Assembly (NCBI RefSeq): GCF_009674485.1 | Contig: NZ_WKJJ01000003.1 | Location: 1-64,000 of the forward strand | Length of the DNA: 64,000 nucleotides | Origin: Pseudoduganella rivuli | GTDB taxonomy: Bacteria > Pseudomonadota > Gammaproteobacteria > Burkholderiales > Burkholderiaceae_D | Direction of reading: 5' to 3' | Shown: piece by piece, positions 34,077 through 42,900 of the stretch | How the letters are laid out: each line of letters starts with the position of its first letter | Numbering within the stretch: position 1 is the stretch's first letter | The notes under the pieces: generated by a model | Database searches by the model: none | What the model saw: the letters and a program-made list of their open reading frames with translations, nothing else | What the model was told of the DNA's origin: nothing | Translations under genes and position numbers: made by a program

Positions 34077-36046
34077 TGCAGGCTCACCTGCTCCAGGTAG
34101 AACGCGAGTTGACGCCCATCCTGCGGACCGGGACTGTGCGGCGCTTCATGATGCAATTCAATCTGCAGGCCGCTGGTTGTCGCGGCCTTGGGAATGGGCG
34201 CCGATTCGCCGGCCTGCAAGTCAAATTTGCCCATGTCGACCCCGTTGATCACGACACGGGTGCGGCGGTTGCCGGTGAAATAGCGGCCACGGAAAGCAAT
34301 CCGCGCATGCATGCCGGGCTGCCCATAGGCCACCGTCAGGCGCGAGACGTCCCCGTCGCTCCACCTGCCGCCCGGTTTGCCCGGCGATTGTTCCAGCACG
34401 CTCCAGCCGCTGCCCGCAGAAACAAACGGTCCGGCGGAAAACCGGTCCGGCGAGAACGTGGCGGGGGTGATGCAGCGCACCGGGCCGTCCAGGTATATCC
34501 AGTCGCCGCGGCGCCGCGTCACGCCGCTGCCGCTCAGCGTTTCACTGGCGCCGCACAGCTTGCGCGCCGCGTCGGGAACGGCGCGGTGGTACAGCGCTTT
34601 CCAGATGTCGTTACCGTCGCGCAGCACGTAGACTTGCATGCTGCCGGGGAGGAAGTCGTCACGGCCGGACACGCGTTCGGCGAAAATTTCGGGTTCCGGG
34701 TTGTACAGCTTCGGCATCCGCTGCAACACGAATTTCGCTGTCGGACTCAATTCCACCGCGCTGTACGTGGTGCCCGCCGACATGGCGGCAGCTTGCAATG
34801 CGAAGACGCCGGCCAGCAGCACGTACGGCCAGCGCGCCGCGCCGCGCAGGCGCCACAGCAGCAGGAACACGAAGGGCATGGCGCTCCAGTAGGCGTAGCG
34901 CATGACGCCGGCCGCGCCGGAATTCCAGTTATGCACCGTCAGCGCAGGAATCGCGTAAGCAATGGCCAGCGCGATGCACAGCAACAGCGCCAGCGCGCGG
35001 CGGCGGCGTTCCTGCAGCGGCACGCCGCGCCAGCCCGACAACAGCAGCATGGCGGCGACTGCGGGAATCGCCATGATCATGCCCTGGTTGAAATCGAAAA
35101 ACAGCGAATGCAGGCGGCCCACGCTCATCATGTCTCTGGCCGTGCTGATGGTGGCGATGATGCTGGGTTTGCCGAAGACGTGCAGGTTGAACAGCACCGG
35201 TATCGCCGCCAGCGCGCCGCCCAGCAGCAGGCCGGCCAGCGGGCGGGGGCGCAGCGTGTCCAGCACACCCTGGCGCAGGCTCACGCCCGGTTGCAAACAC
35301 CAGGCCAGCACTGGCAGCGCGCCCAGCGTGATGATGATGCTGGGGTTTTGCATGGCCGCCAGGCCCACCAGGGCGCCGCCGCGCAACGGGGCGCCGCTGC
35401 AATACCACGCCAGGCCCGCCAGCAGGGCGGCCGCGCTGACGAATTCCGGGCCGCTCCAGCTCCAGTACAGCCAGCCGCCGCACAGCATGAACAACACCAC
35501 GCCGGCGCCCGCGCGCAGCGCCGCGCGGCGGTCATCGCGTGCCACGGCAGCCGCGCCGGCCGGCGCGCCGGCGAACAGGTGCAGCAGCGCCAGCGCCAGC
35601 ACCGGCAGCATGGCGAGGTTGGCAGCCTGGTAGCACAGCAGCGGCGTGATGCCGGTCCACTGGAACAGCTTGAACGGTACCGCTGCCAGCAAGGAGTAGG
35701 CGGGGAAGTGGATCGCATGGATTTTGCCGTCCAGGCCGGGGTAAAAGCCGGGCACCATCGGCGTGTTGACGGGGTCGCGCCGGTAAGCGTCGAGCTTGTC
35801 CAACTGTCCGTGCAAGTCCGCCGGCAGCAAGCCCCGCATGGCGGCGATATCGTCGGCGCGCACGTCGGTGCCGCCATGCGATGCGGCCGATACCGTCATT
35901 TGCAGGTATTCCGCGAAGTCGCCCGTCAAGGCCGCCCGCTGGTCCGCCAGCAGGGCCAGGATGGCCAGCAGCACGGCCAGCATCAGGCAGCGCGCGCCGG
36001 ACAGCGCGGGTACTTGCAGGCGAATGGACGGGGACAGGGAGCTCAA
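34073..36046 (-). CDS. GT-C-like polytopic membrane protein, paralogue 2
   Basis: A 657-residue paralogue of the genes on both sides, with the same order: short cytoplasmic tail, helix 1, GDFAEYLQM loop motif, about ten helices including FFDFNQGMIMAIPAVAAMLLL and NWNSGAAGVMRYAYW, then a periplasmic C-terminal domain with NRRTRVVINGVDMG and SPGPQDGRQLAFYLEQ. Likely a membrane glycosyltransferase using a lipid-linked sugar from the adjacent HAD-UbiA protein (inference). ATG 36046; 51 bases separate it from the preceding gene, the only sizeable gap within the operon. Confidence 0.7.
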   Translation of the reverse strand: MSSLSPSIRLQVPALSGARCLMLAVLLAILALLADQRAALTGDFAEYLQMTVSAASHGGTDVRADDIAAMRGLLPADLHGQLDKLDAYRRDPVNTPMVPGFYPGLDGKIHAIHFPAYSLLAAVPFKLFQWTGITPLLCYQAANLAMLPVLALALLHLFAGAPAGAAAVARDDRRAALRAGAGVVLFMLCGGWLYWSWSGPEFVSAAALLAGLAWYCSGAPLRGGALVGLAAMQNPSIIITLGALPVLAWCLQPGVSLRQGVLDTLRPRPLAGLLLGGALAAIPVLFNLHVFGKPSIIATISTARDMMSVGRLHSLFFDFNQGMIMAIPAVAAMLLLSGWRGVPLQERRRRALALLLCIALAIAYAIPALTVHNWNSGAAGVMRYAYWSAMPFVFLLLWRLRGAARWPYVLLAGVFALQAAAMSAGTTYSAVELSPTAKFVLQRMPKLYNPEPEIFAERVSGRDDFLPGSMQVYVLRDGNDIWKALYHRAVPDAARKLCGASETLSGSGVTRRRGDWIYLDGPVRCITPATFSPDRFSAGPFVSAGSGWSVLEQSPGKPGGRWSDGDVSRLTVAYGQPGMHARIAFRGRYFTGNRRTRVVINGVDMGKFDLQAGESAPIPKAATTSGLQIELHHEAPHSPGPQDGRQLAFYLEQVSLQ

Positions 36047-36097
36047 AGGGATTTCCGTTCGTGTTGAGTCGTTTCAGGCGCTGTGCAGGGGCGCGGC

Positions 36098-38041
36098 TTA
36101 CTGCACCCCGGCCTGCAGCAGGAACAGCGCAAGCTTGCGGCCATCTTTCGGGCCCGGGCTGCGCGGCGATTCATGGCGCAATTCCACTTGCAGCGTGCTG
36201 GTGGTGGCGGCGTTGGGGATGCCGACCGGCGTACCCGCCTGCAAGTCATGCCATCCCGTGTCCGTGCCATTGATGATGACGCGGGTGCGCTTGTTGCCGT
36301 CAAAATAGCCGCCCCGGATCACCAGTTGCGTATAGGCGCCTGGCTGCGCATAGGCGATCTGCAGTTGCGAAACGTCGCCCTGGCTCCACATGCCGGCCGG
36401 CTTGCCGGGAGGCTGTTCCAGCACGCTCCAGCCCTGGCCCTGGATGACCGTGGTGGCGCTGGTGAAACGGTCGGGCGTGACGTTGACCGGCGCCACGCAG
36501 CGGATCGGCCCATTCAGGTAAATCCACACGCCCTTGCTGCGCCGGCCCTGCTTGCCGCCCGAGGTGGACTGGCCTTTGCCGCACAGCGCTGTCGCGACGT
36601 CCGGCAGGCTGGCGTGATACATGGCTTTCATGACGATGCCATTGACACGGTAGGCATACGCCCGCGCCGCATCGACGTTGTAATCTTCCCTGCCGCTGGC
36701 GCGTTCCGCAAAGATTTCAGGCTCCGGGTTGTACAGCGACGGCGCATGGCGCATGACGAACGATGCGATGGGGCCGAATTCGGTTTCGCTGTAACCGGAC
36801 GCCGCCTGCATGGCGGCCGCCTGCACCAGCAGTACCCCCGCCAGCAGTGCGCGCGGCCAGCGCGCGGCCTGGCGCAGGCGCCACAGCAGCAGGAACAGGA
36901 AGGGCATGGCGCACCAGAACGCGTAGCGCATGACCCCTGCCGCGCCGGAATTCCAGTTCTGCACCATCATCGCCGGCACCGAGTACGCGACGGCCAGCGC
37001 GCAGCACAGCAGCAGCGCCAGCGCGCGGCGGTTGCGCTGCGCACGCTCCATGCCGCGCCAGCCCCACAACAGCAGCATGGCCGCCACGGCCGGGATGGCG
37101 ATGATCATGCCCTGGTTGAGGTCAAGGAACAGCGAATGCAGGCGTCCGGGCCCGATCAATTCCTTGCTGGTGCCGATTTTCGCAATGATGCTGGTGACGC
37201 CAAACGTGTGCTGGTTATACGCCAGCGGCACGGCAAACAGGACGCCGCCCAGCAGCAGGCCCGCCAGCGGGCGCGGGCGCAGCGCGGCTTTGATGCCGTC
37301 GCGTAGCGGCATCCCGGGCTGCAAACACCAGGCCAGTGCAGGCAGCGCGCCCAGGGTCAGGACGATGCTAGGGTTTTGCAGCGACGCCAGCCCGACCATC
37401 AGGCCGGCGCGGACCGGCGCGCCGCTGCAATACCAGGCAAAGCCGGCCAGCAGTGCCGCAGCGCTCATGCATTCGGGGCTGCTCCAGTTCCAGTACAGCA
37501 GGCCGCCGCTCAGCATGTACAGCGCCACGCCGGCCAGTGCGCGCGGGGCGCTGTCGAACAGCCGCATCAGCGCCAGCCCCAGCACGAACACCAGCGCCAG
37601 GTTGACGACCTGGTAGCACTTGACGGGATTGATGCGGGTCAGCTGGAATAATTTGTAAGGGGCTGCCGCCAGCACGGAATACGCGGAAAAGTGGATCGCG
37701 TACACCTTGCCGTCCAGGCCACGGTAAAAGCCCGGCAATGGCACGGTCACGGCGGAATCGTTCAAGCCCTTTTCCAGCGCGTCGAGATGCACCTTCATAT
37801 GGGGTTCCATCAAGCCGCGCACCTGGGCGATATCGGTCTTGCGGATATCGACACTGCCGTGCGACGCCATGGCGGCGGTCATCAGCAGGTATTCGGCGGA
37901 GTCGCCCATCAGCCGGCCTTTGCGGACGGCCATCAACGCCAGCAGCGCGATGGCCAGCACCAGCACCAGCACCAGCATGCGCCAGCCGGAACGTTGTTGA
38001 ACCAGCGAACGTGGCGCGACGGCCGGAGGCAACGTAGTCAA
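36098..38041 (-). CDS. GT-C-like polytopic membrane protein, paralogue 1
   Basis: A protein of about 647 residues, closest in sequence to paralogue 2. GDSAEYLLM follows helix 1, then LFLDLNQGMIIAIPAVAAMLLLWG and NWNSGAAGVMRYAFW, and a periplasmic C-terminal domain with NKRTRVIINGTDTGWHDL and SPGPKDGRKLALFL. I place the start at TTG 38041 because it gives the same N-terminal length as its paralogues and begins after the SMR gene stop; the alternative is ATG 37978. Function as for the other two copies. Confidence 0.68.
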   Translation of the reverse strand: MTTLPPAVAPRSLVQQRSGWRMLVLVLVLAIALLALMAVRKGRLMGDSAEYLLMTAAMASHGSVDIRKTDIAQVRGLMEPHMKVHLDALEKGLNDSAVTVPLPGFYRGLDGKVYAIHFSAYSVLAAAPYKLFQLTRINPVKCYQVVNLALVFVLGLALMRLFDSAPRALAGVALYMLSGGLLYWNWSSPECMSAAALLAGFAWYCSGAPVRAGLMVGLASLQNPSIVLTLGALPALAWCLQPGMPLRDGIKAALRPRPLAGLLLGGVLFAVPLAYNQHTFGVTSIIAKIGTSKELIGPGRLHSLFLDLNQGMIIAIPAVAAMLLLWGWRGMERAQRNRRALALLLCCALAVAYSVPAMMVQNWNSGAAGVMRYAFWCAMPFLFLLLWRLRQAARWPRALLAGVLLVQAAAMQAASGYSETEFGPIASFVMRHAPSLYNPEPEIFAERASGREDYNVDAARAYAYRVNGIVMKAMYHASLPDVATALCGKGQSTSGGKQGRRSKGVWIYLNGPIRCVAPVNVTPDRFTSATTVIQGQGWSVLEQPPGKPAGMWSQGDVSQLQIAYAQPGAYTQLVIRGGYFDGNKRTRVIINGTDTGWHDLQAGTPVGIPNAATTSTLQVELRHESPRSPGPKDGRKLALFLLQAGVQ

Positions 38042-38054
38042 TCCCGGTCCCCGT

Positions 38055-38402
38055 TCAACGCGCCAGCAGGAACGCGCCGGCGCCCACCAGCGCGATGCCG
38101 GCCAGCTTGGCGGCCGACATCGGTTCCTGCAGCGCCGCATAGCCGGTCAGGGTCACCAGCGCCAGCGTGATGGCGGTCATGACGGGATAGGCCAGGCTGA
38201 TTTGCAGCCGTTGCAGCGCGATCGAATAGCAGATGAAGCCCAGGCCATAGCTGGCGCAGGCGCTGCCCAGCCAGGCCAGGCGGGCAAAGTTCCAGTCCGT
38301 GCCGGCCTGGCCGGACAGTTTGATCAGGTAGGTGGACAGGGCGCTGGCCAGCGCGGCGCCGGCGCACCACAGGAAACCGATGACAGAAGGGCTCATGTTC
38401 AT
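38055..38402 (-). CDS. SMR/EamA-type small membrane protein, putative lipid-sugar flippase
   Basis: A 115-residue inner-membrane protein with four hydrophobic helices (SVIGFLWCAGAALASALSTYL; ARLAWLGSACASYGLGFICYSIAL; SLAYPVMTAITLALVTLTGY; AAKLAGIALVGAGAFLLA). This is the size and layout of the small multidrug resistance/ArnE-ArnF group. The glutamate in helix 1 that drug exporters need is absent, which favours an ArnE/F-like role in flipping polyprenyl-phosphate sugars. It starts 2 bases after the HAD-UbiA stop, so it probably moves that enzyme's product. Start at 38402 or 38396. Confidence 0.8.
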   Translation of the reverse strand: MNMSPSVIGFLWCAGAALASALSTYLIKLSGQAGTDWNFARLAWLGSACASYGLGFICYSIALQRLQISLAYPVMTAITLALVTLTGYAALQEPMSAAKLAGIALVGAGAFLLAR

Positions 38403-38404
38403 TT

Positions 38405-39892
38405 TTAATAAGTTGCGGCCACCAGCAACAATGCCGACAAGCCGATGGTGGCCAGGCTGACCGGGTCTTTGCTGACGTACAGCACCGGATCTTCGTTGAC
38501 CTGGCCCCGGAAGGCCAACGTCCACAGGCGCCCCAGCCAGAATACCAGCAGCGGCACGATGCCCAGCAACAGTGGCGGCGTGTGGTAGCGCGCCAGCACG
38601 TCGTTCGAATTGAAGTACAGCATGAAGATCACCACCGACAAAAAGCCGGCGTTAATGCCCATCATGGCGATCGGCGCCTTGTCTTCGATGGTGTAGCCAC
38701 GGCCGCTGGTTTTTTCCTTGCCGCGCCGCTTCAGGTTATACAGTTCGCTGTAGCGCTTCAGCAGCGCCAGGCTGAGGAAAATAAAGAACGAGAACGCCAG
38801 CAGCCAGAACGACGGCGTGATGCCGGTGGCGGCGCTGCCGCCCAGTACGCGGATGGTGTACAGCAGCGACAGCGCCACGATGTCGACCATCATGATGCGC
38901 TTCAGGTAAAACGAATACGCCAGCGTGCTGGCAAAGTACACCAGCACCACGGCCAGCAATACCGGATCGTAGGCGACGCACAGCGCGATGGCGCCCAGCG
39001 CCAGCAGCGGACTGGCCGCCATGGCCAGCGGCAGCGGCAGTTTGCCGGATGCGATCGGGCGCTTGCGCTTCACCGGGTGCTGGCGGTCGTCCTGCGCATC
39101 GAGCGCATCGTTGAGCAGATAGGCGCTCGACGCGCACAGCGAAAACGCGATAAACGCCACCATCGATTGCACTGTCGTATCCAGGTTGAGCGCGTGCGCG
39201 CCCAGCATCGGCAGGAACACCAGCAGGTTTTTCAGCCACTGGCGCGGACGCATGGCCTTGAACAGCGCCATCAGCGGTCCGCTGCGCTGTGCACCCACGC
39301 GTTCGGTGCTACGGCCGTCGGCCAAGGTGAAGGGACGGCTGGTGACGGAATACGCGTGGCGCGCCGCATCCCAGACGGGAATGTCGACGTGCGAATTGCC
39401 GATGTAATCGTAACCGCGCGCACCGTAGCGCTCGACCAGCGCGCCGGCCTTGTTGCTCGACGTGAGGTTGATGGCGCCATCGGTGGCGTGCACTTCGTCG
39501 AACACTTGCAGGTGGGCGGCGATGCCTTCGGCCAGCGCGCGCTGGCTGCCGGTGGCCAGCACGATGCGGCGCCCGTCACTGTATTGCGCGGAAATATCGG
39601 CCAGCAATTCGCGGTCGTACGGCAGGTGGGCCGGATGCGGCTGCACCATGGCGGCAATGCGGGCCTTGAAGCCGGCCTTGCCCAGCAATAGCCAGAGCGG
39701 CAGGCGCCACGCTTGCCAGAAGTGCACGCGCAGGAACAGCAGCAGCGATTCCCACAGCATGTCGCTGTAGATCAGCGTGCCGTCCAGGTCGACCACCAGC
39801 GGCGGCTCGCCGGCGCGGCGGGCGCCGCGCTTTTGCTGCATTGATGGCTGCATCGGCTGCGGCATCGTCAGTTGAGTGTAGGTGTCGGACAT
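38405..39892 (-). CDS. HAD phosphatase-UbiA prenyltransferase fusion, decaprenyl-phosphate phosphoribosyltransferase-like
   Basis: A 495-residue two-domain protein. Residues about 30-210 form a HAD hydrolase with motif I VVDLDGTLIYSD, motif II LATGSQ and the later YIGNSHVDIPV acidic motif. Residues about 215-495 form a UbiA membrane domain with about eight helices, NDALDAQDDRQHPVKRKRPIASG (first Asp-rich motif plus the HPxKxxRPI signature of DPPR synthases). The UbiA part would put 5-phosphoribose on polyprenyl phosphate and the HAD part remove the 5-phosphate, giving polyprenyl-phospho-ribofuranose. Mycobacteria use separate proteins (Rv3806c and a phosphatase). No DprE1/DprE2-type epimerase lies nearby, so ribose rather than arabinose may be the sugar. 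Confidence 0.88.
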   Translation of the reverse strand: MSDTYTQLTMPQPMQPSMQQKRGARRAGEPPLVVDLDGTLIYSDMLWESLLLFLRVHFWQAWRLPLWLLLGKAGFKARIAAMVQPHPAHLPYDRELLADISAQYSDGRRIVLATGSQRALAEGIAAHLQVFDEVHATDGAINLTSSNKAGALVERYGARGYDYIGNSHVDIPVWDAARHAYSVTSRPFTLADGRSTERVGAQRSGPLMALFKAMRPRQWLKNLLVFLPMLGAHALNLDTTVQSMVAFIAFSLCASSAYLLNDALDAQDDRQHPVKRKRPIASGKLPLPLAMAASPLLALGAIALCVAYDPVLLAVVLVYFASTLAYSFYLKRIMMVDIVALSLLYTIRVLGGSAATGITPSFWLLAFSFFIFLSLALLKRYSELYNLKRRGKEKTSGRGYTIEDKAPIAMMGINAGFLSVVIFMLYFNSNDVLARYHTPPLLLGIVPLLVFWLGRLWTLAFRGQVNEDPVLYVSKDPVSLATIGLSALLLVAATY

Positions 39893-39908
39893 AAGTCAGT
39901 TGTGTTGT

Positions 39909-42900
39909 TCAGGCCGCCTTGGGAAACAGCGTTTCCGTCAATACAGCCACATTTTGCGCCCAGGTTTGCCACGGCATGCCGGTGCTGGCGGCCACCTGGC
40001 CCGCTTCGTTCAGTTGCAGCCATTCTTGCACCGCCGCCGCCAGTTGCGCGCCATCCTTGCCGCTGAAGTACAGCGCATGGTCGCGCGCCACTTCGCGGAA
40101 TACGGGAATGTCGCGCGCGATCAGCGGCAAGCCGTGGCGCGCCGCCTCGATCAGCGGCAAGCCAAAGCCTTCGCCTTCGCTTGGCACCAGCAGGCAGGCC
40201 GACGCGCCATAGACCTGGTCCAGGTATTCGTCGCTGATGCCGCGCAGCCAGTGCAGGCGCTTGCCCAGTTCGGGGTGGTTCGACAGCCGGCCGATGATGG
40301 ACGGGATGGTGCGGCGTTGCCCGTCCGGCAAGCCTTTCCAGCCTTCGCCGCCAACGATCACCAGGCGCACGTCGGAACCGCCCGCCCACAGTTGCTCGAA
40401 CGCATCGAGCGCCTGCAAATGGCCCTTGCGCGGCTCGATGGTGCCCACCATCAGGAACGATGGGGCGGAAGCCAGGTCGGCCAGCACGGCGCCGGCGTCG
40501 TCCGGCAAGCCTTTGGACGGTGTGGATGCGGCAATGTCGGCGCCATGGTGCACTACCGCCATCGGCGGCACGGTCGCTTGCGGCGCGGCCTGTTGCAGCC
40601 AGTTGCGCGTTTCATCGGCCACCGCATCGCTGATGCAGATCAGGCGGTCGGCATTGGCGCTGACGGCCGACAGCCACTGGCCGAATTCGCTGTCGGTGCG
40701 CGGCGGGAAGAATTCCGGGCGCAACACGGGCAGGATGTCATGGATCAGGAAATGCACGCGCACGCCCTGGGAACGCCAGCGTTCATACAGGCCGTTGCGG
40801 GCCGCTTCGATCACGGCGCGCGGGAAGAAGTCCGGGCTGTAGAACACGTCGCCGGCGGCAACCTTGACTTCTTCATCGATCACGCCGTGGCTGTCGGTGC
40901 CCAGCATCTGGTGGATGTAGCGGCGCGCATAGCGGTAATGCCAGTGGCCGCCTTCATCGGTCAGGTAGACCGGGAACACGTGGTAGGCCGTGGTCGGCGT
41001 GCGCAGCAGTTCGGACAGCTGGGCGCGCACCACGCGCTGGATGCCGGTCTTCAAATCGTCGCGCGCCACGGCCGACACGTCGACCAGCAATTGCGGCGCG
41101 ACTTCGCCCGCTTCGAACTTGCCATGGTGGTTGCCGTGCACCGTCACGTCCATCAATTGCTGCGCGCTTTGCTCCCACGTCAGCCATGGCATGGCCGACG
41201 ATGGCGGCGCCTTGCCCGCTCGGTGCAGTTCCAGCCATTGCACAATGGCGCCGGCCAGGTCTTGCGGTTCCTTTCCGTCGAAGTAATAGGCATGCTCGCC
41301 CGCCACTTCGCGGAACACGGGGATGCCGCGCGCGATGATCGGCAGCTTCTTTTGCGCCGCCTCGATCAGCGGCAAGCCAAAGCCTTCGCCTTCGGACGGG
41401 GCCAGCAGCGCGGCGCAAGATCCATAGAGCTTCACCAGCATTTCATCGGATACGCCCGGCAACCAGAACAGCTTGTTTTCCCGCTGCGGGTGGTTTTCCA
41501 GGCGCTTGACCAGTTGCTCGACCATCCAGCCATTCTTGCCGACGATGACGAGGTTGACATCGACGCCCTGTTGCCACAGCAATTCAAAGGCGGCCAGCGC
41601 CTGGCCCTGGCCTTTACGGGGCTCGAGCGTGCCAACCATCAGCAAGGTAGGGGCCGATTGCACGGCCTGCATCACGCGTTCCGCGTTGGGCGGCAAGCCG
41701 GTGGACGGCGCGCTGGCGTCGATGTCGGCGCCCAGGTGGAAGTAGCCCAGCTGCACCGGCGTGACGCGGCGGTTCGGGTGCGTGGCCAGCCATTCGGCCA
41801 CTTCGTCGGAAACGGCGCGCGAAATCGACGCGATGCCGTCCACCACCGTGGTCATGCTCTTGATGTAATCGCCATAGTGCTTGTCGGTGCCGTACGTGAA
41901 GCAGTCGGGGCGCAGCAGCGGCAGCAAGTCATACACGACGAACCAGATCGCGACGCCGCGGCGGCGCATGTCCAGCAACAGCGCTTCGTTTTGCATGTTG
42001 GAGTTGGCCGCCAGGTCCAGCCCCAGGAACATGTCGCCCGCGCCCGTGTCGACCGGCGCATCTTCCAGCGTCTTGCCGTATTCGGCGGCTTGCGGCGCGA
42101 ACTGGCCGCCCAGCATGCTGGACGTGAAGCGGCGCGCGTAGCGGTAGGGACGCATCAAGCCTTGGCTGTAGACGGGTTCCACGCGGTAGCCGGGCGGCGG
42201 GTTTTTCAGCAGCGCCAGCACGATGCTGCGCACCACGCGCTGGATGCCGGTCTTGAAGTCGGCCTGCACCAGCGCGGAGATATCGACCAGCAACTGGCGG
42301 CGGCCCTGGCCCGCCTGCGCGCGGTTGTGCGCGATGGCGGCGGCCAGGTCCAGCAGCGCCGCCTGCGACGGCGGGCGCGGCGCGTCGGGACGCGCCAGCG
42401 CCGTCACCATGCGGCCATAGCTGGCGGCCTGGCTGTGCTGCGCGAAGTGTTCGATGGCTTCCACGTACAGGCGGCCGACGTGGGCCGGGCTGTGCTCGGC
42501 GCGCACGAAGGCGCGCGCCGCCTGCGACAGTTGCGCGCGGCGCGCGCTGTCGCCATGCAGCGTTTCCAGCGCCTGCACCATATCGCTGGTGGTGAATTCG
42601 TCGGCCAGCTTGACCAGCACATGGTCCGGCAAGTCGGCCGACGCGCCGTGCGCATTGATGATGGTCGGCACGCCATGCAGCAGGCAGTCGAGCGCGGAAG
42701 CGGAACTTTCGCCCCGCGTTTTCGTGCGCAACTGCACCGACGTGTCGCTGGCCGCCAGCCAGTGCGCGTAATCGGTGGCCGAGGCAAAGCCCGTGATGCG
42801 GATACGCTGACCGAGGCCGCTGTCGGCGATGCGTTGCTGCAGCGCCAGGCCATACGGGCCGGGATCGTTGGCGCCCACGAAGACCAGGCGGCACTTCCTG

